Shown: positions 17,018-25,267, counted from the first letter of the stretch. The stretch: DNA of 36,615 bases from Clostridiales bacterium (GCA_003534295.1 DPDV01000014.1:1-36615); one strand, 5' to 3'. Notes: generated by a model not told the origin, from the sequence alone. Made by a program: numbers and translations.

Positions 17018-17740
17018 TTATTCCTTTACTAAATTTTTTTCCATTATATCAAATATATAATAAATTACAATACCTATAATACTAGATATTATAATACAAG
17101 CAAATACTGCCGCTATATTCATTGAATAATAATTTGATATTATTAAATATCCCAATCCTTTATTAGCACTTATTAATTCGCTAACTAATGCTCCTACTAT
17201 AGCAAGAGAACTTGATATTTTTAGAGCTGACATTAAATATGGCATAATTCCTGGCAATAAAAAGTATTTAGTTTCTTGTATCTTGTTTAAATTGTATAAG
17301 TCTATTAAATTATTATATTTTAATAGTACTTCCTTCGCTCCAGTTAGTACATTTATTAACACAGGAATAAAACATGTGATTGTTACTGCTGCTATTTTTG
17401 ATCCCATACCGTGTCCAAACCACAAAACAAGTAAAGGTGCTATTGCTATAATTGGTACAGTTTTTAATATTATTGCCATAATAGTTATTGTTTGTTCTAA
17501 ATGTTTATAATGTATTACAATTAATGCTAAAAATAGTCCCATTATATTTGCTATTGCAAACCCTGCAATAACTTCTAATATTGTATATAGTGCATTATTA
17601 AAAAAAGTTTTATAATTATTAATGAATTCTTTTATAACATTTTTTAGACTTGGGAATAAATATTCTGCTGGATGAAAAACTATTGATATCATTACCCAAA
17701 TTATTAAAATTATACTTATTGAAATTATTACTTTACGCAT
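17018..17740 (-). CDS. ABC transporter permease (SsuC/ThiX-like)
   Basis: The 240-residue membrane protein has about six spans and the EAA-type cytoplasmic loop (SSLAIVGALVSELISANKGLGYLI, preceded by LPGIMPYLMSALKIS). That loop is characteristic of the BPD_transp_1 permeases of the nitrate/sulfonate/taurine/hydroxymethylpyrimidine group. The N-terminal half contains IAIAPLLVLWFGHGMGSKI. Its start overlaps the ATPase gene by 8 nt. It forms the channel of the importer with the preceding ATPase and binding protein. Confidence 0.92.
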   Translation of the reverse strand: MRKVIISISIILIIWVMISIVFHPAEYLFPSLKNVIKEFINNYKTFFNNALYTILEVIAGFAIANIMGLFLALIVIHYKHLEQTITIMAIILKTVPIIAIAPLLVLWFGHGMGSKIAAVTITCFIPVLINVLTGAKEVLLKYNNLIDLYNLNKIQETKYFLLPGIMPYLMSALKISSSLAIVGALVSELISANKGLGYLIISNYYSMNIAAVFACIIISSIIGIVIYYIFDIMEKNLVKE

Positions 17741-18479
17741 AGTTCACCGCCTTACGTAGTTCCTCTCGAATACTCGTTACTTGCTCCATTGTTTGGGAAC
17801 TAAACTTATTTTCAATTTTTCTAGGATCCTTAGTTAAAATCCTTTTAACAACTTTTGTTGGATTGCCACCTAATACATATATTTCATCAGATAAATATAC
17901 TGCTTCATGTATAGAATGTGTAACTAATATAGTTGTTTGATTGTTTTCATTATGAATTTTTATTAATTTTTCATGTAAATCATCTCTATTAATCTCATCT
18001 ATTGAGGATAATGGCTCATCAAGTAGCATTACCAACGGATTTAATATTGCAGTTCTTAATATAGATACAATACGTTGCATTCCACCAGATAATTCATTAG
18101 GATAACAATCTCTCTTTTCTTCTAACTCTACTAGTTTTAATAATTCTATTGCGCTTGTGTTATCATTTTTTCCTATTATTTTTAGTGGAAAATTAATGTT
18201 ATCTATTACATTTTTCCATGGTAACAGCATAGGTTCTTGAAAAACAAATCCTAACTTTAATTCATCTTTTAGCTTTTTTGGACTAACTCCATCTATTAAT
18301 ATTTCTCCTTTATCTATTCTTTCTATTCCAGCTATCATTTTTAACAAAGTAGTTTTTCCTGAACCATATGAACCTATAAATGATACAAATTTACCTTTAG
18401 GAATTTCTATACTAAAATCATTAAATACATTTTTATTTTTATATGATTTGGAGATATTTTTTATTTCAATATAACTCAT
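17733..18479 (-). CDS. ABC transporter ATPase (SsuB/ThiZ-like)
   Basis: The 248-residue ATPase shows Walker A GSYGSGKTT (36-44), Q-loop VFQEP, signature LSGGMQR, Walker B LVMLLDEPLSSID and the H-loop VTHSIHEAVYLSD. The family energises import of aromatic and aliphatic sulfonates, nitrate or thiamine pyrimidine precursors. It is one nt from the binding-protein gene and overlaps the permease gene, so the three are one transporter. Confidence 0.94.
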   Translation of the reverse strand: MSYIEIKNISKSYKNKNVFNDFSIEIPKGKFVSFIGSYGSGKTTLLKMIAGIERIDKGEILIDGVSPKKLKDELKLGFVFQEPMLLPWKNVIDNINFPLKIIGKNDNTSAIELLKLVELEEKRDCYPNELSGGMQRIVSILRTAILNPLVMLLDEPLSSIDEINRDDLHEKLIKIHNENNQTTILVTHSIHEAVYLSDEIYVLGGNPTKVVKRILTKDPRKIENKFSSQTMEQVTSIREELRKAVNYA

Positions 18480-18480
18480 A

Positions 18481-19461
18481 TTAATCTATAAACTCGTTAG
18501 TAAATATTTCATTTGCTTTTAATTTATTTTTTATTACTCCAAAATCATATAAATTATCTATCATGTCTTGCCATACTGCTTCATCTGAAATTCCTATTTT
18601 CTCATCTGTTAAAATAATTGGTATACTTTTATTTAAATAACCTAATTGGTGTTCATAATTTAAAGAAGAGTTTACTTTTATTAATTCATCTATTGCTTTT
18701 TCAGGATTATTTATAGCTTCATGCCAACCTTTTATTGAACTATTTACAAACTTTCTTACTTTTTCTGGATCTTTTTCTATTAATTCTTTAGTTGTAAAAA
18801 TAGTATCTGCATATACTTTTACTCCATAATCTCTAAACTTTAATACATTAACTTCTTCTCCCTCTAATTCTAACAATGTTGCATCATTCATTTCATAAGC
18901 CATTTTAGCATCTACTTTATCAGTTAGTATTTGACTTATACCTGTAATTGCTGGTACTTCGTTTATACTTTTTTCATCTATATTATTTTTCTTTAAAAAT
19001 AGTCTATATAAATTTTCATCATTTTCATAAACTATTCCTACAGTTTTTCCTATCAAATCTTCTGGTTTAGTAATGTTTAAATATTTCTTAGATGTAAGGG
19101 CTTCTGGAGTTTCTCTATAAATTACAGCTATTGCCACAATAGGAACACCATTATCTATTGCTGTTATAACTTGTTCTGCACCTGCTATTCCGAACTCATT
19201 TGCACCACTTGTAACAGATTGTATCGGAGATATATTAGGCCCTGCTGGCTCTATTTCCACATTTAATCCAGCCTCTTTATAATATTCTTCTGCATTTGCT
19301 GTATAAAAACCTGCAAATTGAGCTTGGCAAATCCATTTAAGTCTTAAAGAAGTTTTACTTGAATCATTATTATCTGTTACTACAATAAAAATAAATATTA
19401 AAACTAATAATATAATTAAAAATATACTTATACATGAAATTAACATTTTTTTATTTTTCAT
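18481..19461 (-). CDS. NMT1/THI5-like substrate-binding protein of the ABC importer
   Basis: I start at ATG 19461 (326 residues), eight nt after AAGGGTGA. A GTG four codons upstream is part of that ribosome site. One hydrophobic segment (about residues 5-28) anchors or exports the protein. I see no lipobox cysteine at its end, which is unusual for a Gram-positive binding protein. The mature part opens with LRLKWICQAQFAGFYTANA-x-EYYKEAGL, then GANEFGIAGAEQVI. This is the fold and motif set of NMT1/THI5-type binding proteins for hydroxymethylpyrimidine, formyl-aminopyrimidine, riboflavin or other heterocycles. The exact ligand is unknown. Cotranscribed nucleotide genes suggest a pyrimidine-like compound. 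Confidence 0.88.
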   Translation of the reverse strand: MKNKKMLISCISIFLIILLVLIFIFIVVTDNNDSSKTSLRLKWICQAQFAGFYTANAEEYYKEAGLNVEIEPAGPNISPIQSVTSGANEFGIAGAEQVITAIDNGVPIVAIAVIYRETPEALTSKKYLNITKPEDLIGKTVGIVYENDENLYRLFLKKNNIDEKSINEVPAITGISQILTDKVDAKMAYEMNDATLLELEGEEVNVLKFRDYGVKVYADTIFTTKELIEKDPEKVRKFVNSSIKGWHEAINNPEKAIDELIKVNSSLNYEHQLGYLNKSIPIILTDEKIGISDEAVWQDMIDNLYDFGVIKNKLKANEIFTNEFID

Positions 19462-19496
19462 TATTAAAATCACCCTTTCTTAACAAATAAATTTTA

Positions 19497-20141
19497 TTAT
19501 ATATTTCTTAATAAGGCAGTTATTGAATTGTACAAATCTATATCAAGTTTTACTAAACTTTCCTCATCTAAGTCATTATATGGTATCCATTTTCCATCTA
19601 CATTTGCTTCCATTAATGCTGCTAAAAAATAGCCTGTTGATTTTTCTAGTTTATTAATTCTATTTACTAATCTTACTTCTAATTTTGACTCTGCACCAAT
19701 TACTTTAGTTAAATATCTTCCATTATCATTTACTTTTATAGCTACTGCATGACCATATACAAACTTCATTGGTATTGTTCCACCGTATTTTTCTGCTAAA
19801 GCTTTATAATACTGTGCTGCAAGTTCATCTGTAAATTTACCATATTTTTCTTTTACAGGAGCTTTTATATGTAATCTTGGATTATCATTTTCATCTATTC
19901 CTTCAAATTGTATTGTATCATCTTGTGTTAAAATAACAGTCCCTTCTGGCATAAATTTAGAATAATGTATAGCCTTTTCTATTGCAATTTCTACTGGAGT
20001 AGAAGCTTTTTCTTCTGGCTCGGGAAGTTCTTTATCTGTTACTTCCTTTAATGATACTAATTCATAATCTAATCCTTCTAATAATTTTTTTAATCTATTA
20101 ACCTTATTATTATTGGTTGTTGCTACTACAATTTTTTTCAT
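19497..20141 (-). CDS. Ham1/RdgB-like nucleotide pyrophosphatase (divergent)
   Basis: The 214-residue protein begins KKIVVATTNNNKVNRLKKLL, the signature (T/S)xNxxK of the ITPase (Ham1/RdgB/Maf-like) fold that splits non-canonical purine NTPs into NMP and pyrophosphate. The usual ADDSGL catalytic block is replaced by LTQDDTIQFEG, and the C-terminal SHR-type block is absent. The substrate therefore probably differs from ITP/XTP. It starts 2 nt before the end of the upstream kinase/phosphoribosyltransferase gene region. It is likely a dedicated enzyme of this pathway rather than the cell's housekeeping copy. Confidence 0.72.
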   Translation of the reverse strand: MKKIVVATTNNNKVNRLKKLLEGLDYELVSLKEVTDKELPEPEEKASTPVEIAIEKAIHYSKFMPEGTVILTQDDTIQFEGIDENDNPRLHIKAPVKEKYGKFTDELAAQYYKALAEKYGGTIPMKFVYGHAVAIKVNDNGRYLTKVIGAESKLEVRLVNRINKLEKSTGYFLAALMEANVDGKWIPYNDLDEESLVKLDIDLYNSITALLRNI

Positions 20142-20143
20142 AA

Positions 20144-21400
20144 TTACCTTTCTCCCCTTTCCTCTTTTTCTTCATATATTGCTTTCATAGTTTCATATTC
20201 TTTTTCATCTAAAATATGATTTCTTTTTGCTGCTTCTAATAAATTTGTATAATGTGTTAAATTAATAACTTTAATATTATTTTTTGTTAAATCATTTACT
20301 ATTTTATCTCTTAATGTTGCAATACATGCAACTCCCACTGTTTCTATTCCGTTTTGTTTTAATACTTCCTGTGCTTTCTTTACAGTATCTCCTGTATATA
20401 ATACATCATCAACTATTATTGCTTTTTTAGATGCATATTTTAAATTTCCTTCTATAAGTCCTTTTAATCCATATGCCTTTTCACTACTTCTTACATATAA
20501 CATTGGAAGCTCAAGTTTTTGTGCTATTGAATGTGCCCATGGTATACCAGCGGTTGCCATTCCAGCTATTGTTACATCATCTTTAAATTCTTGTTTTACC
20601 CTCCCTATTAAACCTCTTTCTAAAAGTTCTCTTGTTTTTACATCACTTATTGCTAATCTACAAGATAAATATGCTGGTATTATATCTCCATTTGGTGCTT
20701 TAATTAACTTATCATTTGTTTTATTTGCATTTACATAGCAACCTGACCTTACTAATAATTCTGCTATATCATCATCTATTTGTATATTTTTCTTTTCTTT
20801 TATAGCAATATTTTCTACATCTTCAACTGCTCTTTCTAAACTTATATTGTCTACTATATGCATTTTTTGTTTTACTTCTGGACCTCTACTCATAATCCTT
20901 TCCCATTCATTTGAACATAATGCTTGGTGCTCTTCTATCTGCTCTATATTAGAACTTCTTACTCTAGTTGCATCATTCATTCTTCTTATTGCAATTACGT
21001 TTGATGGAGCTACTAATTGTATTAAATTTTCATTTAAGTCTATATACCAATCCGGTGTCAACCTTTTTGTTAAATATTGTACATCCTCTCCATGTCTCAT
21101 CGCAGTTACCAAATGATTTATAAATATCACTTTTTTATCTTCTTTTGCTATCTTTTCTAGTATTCTCCTATATTCTTCATTTTCAATTTTAACCATTTGT
21201 GTCTGAGGAATACTCTCTAATATTTTGTATTGTTCTTCTGTAACTTTTTCTCTAACATCATATGTTTTTGAAATTCCAAGAATATACATAAGCATTCTAG
21301 ATACACTTGATACTGTAATCTCTGGATTTTTTTTCCTTAGATTTTCTGCTATTGTGTCTTTACCTACACCATTAATTCCAAATAAAGTAGTAATTGCCAT
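20144..21400 (-). CDS. Fusion: adenylate-kinase-like P-loop kinase + orotate-type phosphoribosyltransferase
   Basis: The 418-residue protein joins two nucleotide enzymes. Residues 1-200 form a P-loop kinase with GINGVGKDT (8-16), an adenylate-kinase-style loop; VIFINHLVT and VIAIRRMNDATRVR may be its Walker-B strand and lid. From about 220 comes a PyrE-like domain: MLYVRSSEKAYGLKGLIEG matches the orotate phosphoribosyltransferase loop, and AIIVDDVLYTGDTV is a PRPP-binding motif. Together they could turn a base into a nucleoside monophosphate and then phosphorylate it. AAGGAGG stands before the ATG. This is the first gene of the six-gene operon, behind promoter 21424-21452. The base is unknown. 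Confidence 0.8.
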   Translation of the reverse strand: MAITTLFGINGVGKDTIAENLRKKNPEITVSSVSRMLMYILGISKTYDVREKVTEEQYKILESIPQTQMVKIENEEYRRILEKIAKEDKKVIFINHLVTAMRHGEDVQYLTKRLTPDWYIDLNENLIQLVAPSNVIAIRRMNDATRVRSSNIEQIEEHQALCSNEWERIMSRGPEVKQKMHIVDNISLERAVEDVENIAIKEKKNIQIDDDIAELLVRSGCYVNANKTNDKLIKAPNGDIIPAYLSCRLAISDVKTRELLERGLIGRVKQEFKDDVTIAGMATAGIPWAHSIAQKLELPMLYVRSSEKAYGLKGLIEGNLKYASKKAIIVDDVLYTGDTVKKAQEVLKQNGIETVGVACIATLRDKIVNDLTKNNIKVINLTHYTNLLEAAKRNHILDEKEYETMKAIYEEKEERGER

Positions 21401-21423
21401 ATCTCTTTCCTCCTTTTTTCTTT

Positions 21424-21452
21424 ATTTTACTATCATATCTTATACATTTCAA
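21424..21452 (-). promoter_or_regulatory. Sigma-A promoter of the six-gene cargo operon
   Basis: TTGAAA (21447-21452), a 17-nt spacer and TAAAAT (21424-21429) on the minus strand lie just ahead of the RBS of the fusion gene. No riboswitch fold, such as a TPP element, is apparent in the short leader. Confidence 0.65.
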
Positions 21453-21494
21453 ATACTTATTCTTTATACCAGTTATAAAATTTTTTTATATCAA

Positions 21495-21528
21495 AAAAAC
21501 AAGACATAATTTGAAATGCCTTGTTTTT
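21495..21528 (-). terminator. Terminator after the LysR/radical-SAM gene
   Basis: AAAAACAAG (21495-21503) pairs with CTTGTTTTT (21520-21528). After one A-C mismatch, CAT/ATG pairs extend the stem. It follows the stop at 21536 and separates this gene from the operon. Confidence 0.75.
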
Positions 21529-21535
21529 CTATTTT

Positions 21536-23332
21536 TTAATATTTACAACTACTTCCCATTTGTTTTAATGCCGTATCTAACCTTAATATTAATTCCTCAT
21601 TATTTTTGTCTTTTGTTTGCACCAATATATCTATTTCATCTTCTATTTTTCTACATAAACTTATTTTTCCATCTGGAGTTATGTATAAATCGTTATTGTT
21701 TTTACATGCTTCTTTCTTATTTGCCTTGTCACAAACAACACTGCATGTACATCTAGTTAAAGTTATAATTTGTTTTTTATTTGTATATATATTTTTTCTA
21801 AATTCACTTTTTACAATGTAAAAACCTAATTTTTTTAATATAGGCTCTAATGTATGTATTGGTACAAATTCTTTAGCATTTTTAGGATATAGTTCTATAA
21901 ACTTTAATTCCACCTTTAATAGCCCTGCCATTTCTATTAATTCCTCTATTTCTTTTTCATCGGAATTAATTCCTTTTATTATAGTTGTATTTATTCCAAT
22001 ATTTAAAGTTGGATATTGAGCCCTAAACATTTTTATATTATTTATAACTTTTTCAAAAGAATCCTTTTTTCCACATAATTCTTCAAATTTTTCTTTATTT
22101 AAAGAGTGTACAGAAATATTAAGCTTATTTAATAAGTTTCCAATTTCTATGTTTTTATCTAATAAATATCCATTAGTTGTCATTGTAATTTTAGCATTTT
22201 TTTGTTTTAATTTTATTAACAAATCTTGTATATCATCTCTTAATAGAGGGTCTCCACCTGTTAAGTTTACTTTATTTATTCCATATTCTTTATTTGCTAT
22301 TTCATATATATATGCAAAATCTTCATTTGTAAGTAAATTTTCTTTTTTTGAATGTATACCTTCTTTATGGCACATAGAACAATTATATGTACATTCCTGT
22401 GTTAAGATTAACCTTAAACTTTTTTCTTTTGTATATGAAGCACTTTTTATTTCTGAATTTAACATTTCAATAAATTTCTTTGGAGCATTAGCCAAAAAGT
22501 TATCAACATATGCTATACAAATATCTGTCTTTGGTAGTTCTACATCTACTGGTATTTCATATAGTCTTCCTGAATCAATATATTTTTGTACAGATTCTTT
22601 TGTAAAATATCCTATTCCTAAACCTTTTTTTACAAGTTCTAGCATTACTTCTGTTGTAGGTACATCTATAATTGCCTCTAAATTATCTATTCTATCTTTT
22701 AGTTTACTTTCTAAAGCTTTTCTTGTAGATGTTATTTTAGGTGGTAATAATAATGGATATTTTTGGATATCTTCTATGTTTATAATTCCTTCATTTACTA
22801 TATTTTTGTACTTTTCATTGCCAACAAAACAATTGCTTACTTCTATTAATTTATATAAAACAATATCTTTTCTGTTGCTGTCTATTGGATAACTATCTAC
22901 TATAAAATCCAAATTTCTCTTTTCAAGCATATCTACCATTTCACTAGTTGCCCTATTAACAATAGTAAACTTAATTCCTGGATACTTCTCAATAAACTTC
23001 TGAATATATTTTGAAAGCAAGAATATTCCTATATGTGTTGGCACTCCTACCCTTATCTCTCCACTAATCATATTTTCCGAATCTTTTACTGTTTTACATC
23101 CAGCATTTATCATATTAAATGCCCCTTCAACGTAAAATAAAAGTTTCTCTCCATCAATTGTAAGTTCTGTACCTTTAGCAGTTCTATTGAACAATTTACA
23201 CTTTAATTCCTCTTCAAGCATCTTTATACTATAGCTAATGGATGGTTGAGACACAAATAAAGAACTAGCAGCCTTTGATATGCTTCCAGTTTTTGCAACT
23301 TCTAAAAATATTCTATATAAATTTAAATCCAT
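21536..23332 (-). CDS. LysR-type regulator fused to a MoaA-like radical SAM domain
   Basis: The 598-residue protein starts as a full LysR regulator: winged helix at about 1-60 (FLEVAKTGSISKAASSLFVSQPSISYSIKMLE) and an effector-binding domain to about 295. It continues without a break into a radical SAM enzyme: LILTQECTYNCSMCH, with CxxxCxxC for the 4Fe-4S cluster, then LTGGDPLLRDDI for SAM binding. The C-terminus has extra cysteines (RCTCSVVCDKANKKEAC ... ITPDGKISLC) like the second cluster of MoaA. AAAGGAAG precedes the ATG. It has its own promoter at the element end and its own terminator. It probably regulates the operon downstream. Whether the SAM domain is catalytic or a sensor is unknown. 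Confidence 0.88.
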   Translation of the reverse strand: MDLNLYRIFLEVAKTGSISKAASSLFVSQPSISYSIKMLEEELKCKLFNRTAKGTELTIDGEKLLFYVEGAFNMINAGCKTVKDSENMISGEIRVGVPTHIGIFLLSKYIQKFIEKYPGIKFTIVNRATSEMVDMLEKRNLDFIVDSYPIDSNRKDIVLYKLIEVSNCFVGNEKYKNIVNEGIINIEDIQKYPLLLPPKITSTRKALESKLKDRIDNLEAIIDVPTTEVMLELVKKGLGIGYFTKESVQKYIDSGRLYEIPVDVELPKTDICIAYVDNFLANAPKKFIEMLNSEIKSASYTKEKSLRLILTQECTYNCSMCHKEGIHSKKENLLTNEDFAYIYEIANKEYGINKVNLTGGDPLLRDDIQDLLIKLKQKNAKITMTTNGYLLDKNIEIGNLLNKLNISVHSLNKEKFEELCGKKDSFEKVINNIKMFRAQYPTLNIGINTTIIKGINSDEKEIEELIEMAGLLKVELKFIELYPKNAKEFVPIHTLEPILKKLGFYIVKSEFRKNIYTNKKQIITLTRCTCSVVCDKANKKEACKNNNDLYITPDGKISLCRKIEDEIDILVQTKDKNNEELILRLDTALKQMGSSCKY

Positions 23333-23371
23333 ATTACTTCCTTTAATATTCTATTATTTTTTATATAAAAT

Positions 23372-23400
23372 ATTTTATCATATTCATATCTTTATGTCAA
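23372..23400 (-). promoter_or_regulatory. Sigma-A promoter of the LysR/radical-SAM gene at the element edge
   Basis: TTGACA (23395-23400), a 17-nt spacer and TAAAAT (23372-23377) on the minus strand form a near-consensus promoter. The -35 box starts three nt beyond the attP arm CTTATAGAA, within the footprint expected for a serine integrase. Confidence 0.75.
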
Positions 23401-23425
23401 GTTTCTATAAGTTGACACCTAGATG
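23401..23425. other. Element end with core TG and attP arm (attachment site, right side)
   Basis: TG at 23424-23425 (CA on the coding strand) is the inferred crossover. TTCTATAAG at 23403-23411 is the inverted copy of CTTATAGAA at 12916-12924, again 12 nt from the core. The half-site beyond 23425 is spoVD coding sequence. Confidence 0.8.
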
Positions 23426-25267
23426 GTGTCCTCCTTCTCCTGTTGGGTTATATAATGTTACAAGTATTACCACTTGTGGATTTGTTGTTGGTCCTACTCC
23501 CATAAAAGATGTTACATATTTATTTGTATTTACCCCATCTTCTGATGTTCCTGTTTTCCCTCCTATGTTATAACCTTCGACTTGTGCATTTCTTCCTGTA
23601 CCATCTTCTACAACAGATTGCATCATACTTAATACGTTTTTAGCTGTTTCTTCCGATATCACTCTTTCTTCCCTTTTAATCGGTATTTCTGTTGTTTCCC
23701 CAGTTTGACTGTTTATTATTTTCTTTACAATTCTTGGCTTTATGTATGTTCCCCCATTAGCAATACTTGATACTGCAGTTATTAGCTGTAATGGTGTTAT
23801 TTCAAATCTTTGACCAAACGCTATTGTTGCAAGTTCTACTGGACCAACTTTTTCTTCTTTTAAGAAAATACTTCCAGCCTCTCCGGGTAAATCTATTCCT
23901 GTTCTTTTTAATAGTCCAAACTTTTTCAAATACGTATAATATTTTGAAACTCCAATTTTTTGTCCTAACCCTATAAATACTGGATTACACGAATTCATTA
24001 GAGCTTGCCTTAATGATTCCGAGCCATGCGGTCTATAATATCTCCAACATTTAATTCTAACTCCTGCTATTTCTATTCCCCCTGTACAGCAAAATTCGCC
24101 CTCTTTATCTACGCTTGTTAATCCTTCTTCCAATGCTGCTGAAGTTGTTATAAGTTTAAATGTAGATCCTGGTTCATATGTATCTGATACTGCTTTATTT
24201 CTCCACATTTGTTGCAATGCCTTTGTTTTTTCCCCCTGTGCTAACATTTCCCAACTTGCCTTTAGTTCTTCTGTATTAGCCTGATAAGGTTGATTTAAAT
24301 TATAGTTTGGATAACCTGCCATTGCTAGAATATCCCCTGTTTGTGGATTCATTATTATTATATTTCCGCCATCTGTACATTTGTTGTCTATACATGCTTC
24401 TGCTAAATATTTCTCTGCTATTCCTTGCACAGTTGCATCTATGCTTAATATTAAATCATTTCCATCTATTGCTTTAACATAGTTTTCACCTTCTTTTGCA
24501 ATTTCGCCTCCCCTTGCATCTATTATTTTATTAATCTTGCCTTTTTCTCCTTTTAATTCCTTTTCATAAATTGCTTCTATCCCATCCAATCCTTGATTAT
24601 CAGAGCCGCAAAACCCTATTACTTGTGAAGCCAAATTGTTATTAGGATAATATCTTTTGGTATCTTCATCTATATTTACTCCTTTTGTTATATTATTGTC
24701 GCTTAACCACTTTCTAAGTTCATCAGCTTTTTCTTTGTCTATCTTTTTTACAATAGTTTCTATCGAACTTCTTCTGCTTACTCTTTTTAATATGGTTTCA
24801 TAATTTAAGTTAAAAATTTCAGTTAATGCCTTTGCAACTTTTTCCTTGTCCTCTTTTGCAATGTTTGTTGGATTTACGGTTACAGTTTCTACTGTACTAG
24901 ATATAGCCAAAATATTTTTACCAGTTGCATCATATATTGTTCCTCTTTTAGGATTAACACTTCTATCTAATGTTTGTTGTACATATGCCATAGATTGCAA
25001 TTCCGAGCCCATAACAAACTGTATCCAACCTATTCTACATATTAAAGCAATGAAAGTTATTGTAGAAACAAGTATTGCATTTCTCATTCGCTTTTTTCTC
25101 CCCAAATCACTCACTTTTTCTTCTGCTTTTATTTTAGTTTCTTTTACTTCAGCTTTATATTTTCTCCTTTGCTCTTTTTTTACTAACTTCTCAAGTTCTC
25201 TTATATTCACTTTTTGATTTTTCCAAGCTTTTATTTGTTTTTTCTTTATTTTTCGCCTGTTCTTCAT
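23405..25267 (-). pseudogene. spoVD: 5' part of the interrupted spoVD-type class B PBP gene
   Basis: The open frame encodes 620 residues, of which the first 614 are native and the last six (HLGVNL) come from the element. It has a charged cytoplasmic N-terminus (about 60 residues), one membrane span (62-85), a dimerisation domain, and a transpeptidase domain with STFK near 369, SCN near 427 and KTGT near 572. It ends before the final strand/helix of that domain. The C-terminal part with a PASTA domain is at 12613-12903. Class B PBPs cross-link septal or, as SpoVD, spore-cortex peptidoglycan with a SEDS partner. All catalytic motifs remain, so a truncated protein could be made. Excision would restore 710 residues. 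The SpoVD label rests on the PASTA domain and cluster position. Confidence 0.9.

Larger units (their letters stand above)
12904..23425. mobile_element. 10.5 kb serine-recombinase element inserted in the spoVD-type gene
   Basis: The element is bounded by TG dinucleotides (12902-12903 and 23424-23425), so its length is 10,522 bp. Contents, all on the minus strand: a LysR/radical-SAM gene, a six-gene transport/nucleotide operon, a 50-residue gene and two tandem large serine recombinases at one end. Removing it joins codon 614 of the PBP gene in frame to QGGAVAAPV. No phage structural, conjugation or replication genes are visible. It is therefore a small integrative cassette rather than a prophage or conjugative element. 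Base composition is similar to the flanks. Confidence 0.85.

Noticed and set aside
21401..21535. TPP or other riboswitch before the transport operon
   Set aside because: Only a terminator of the preceding gene, a sigma-A promoter and a short leader are visible; I found no conserved aptamer core.
12904..23425. Element as a prophage or conjugative element
   Set aside because: No capsid, tail, portal, lysis, relaxase, coupling or replication genes are present between the two att ends.
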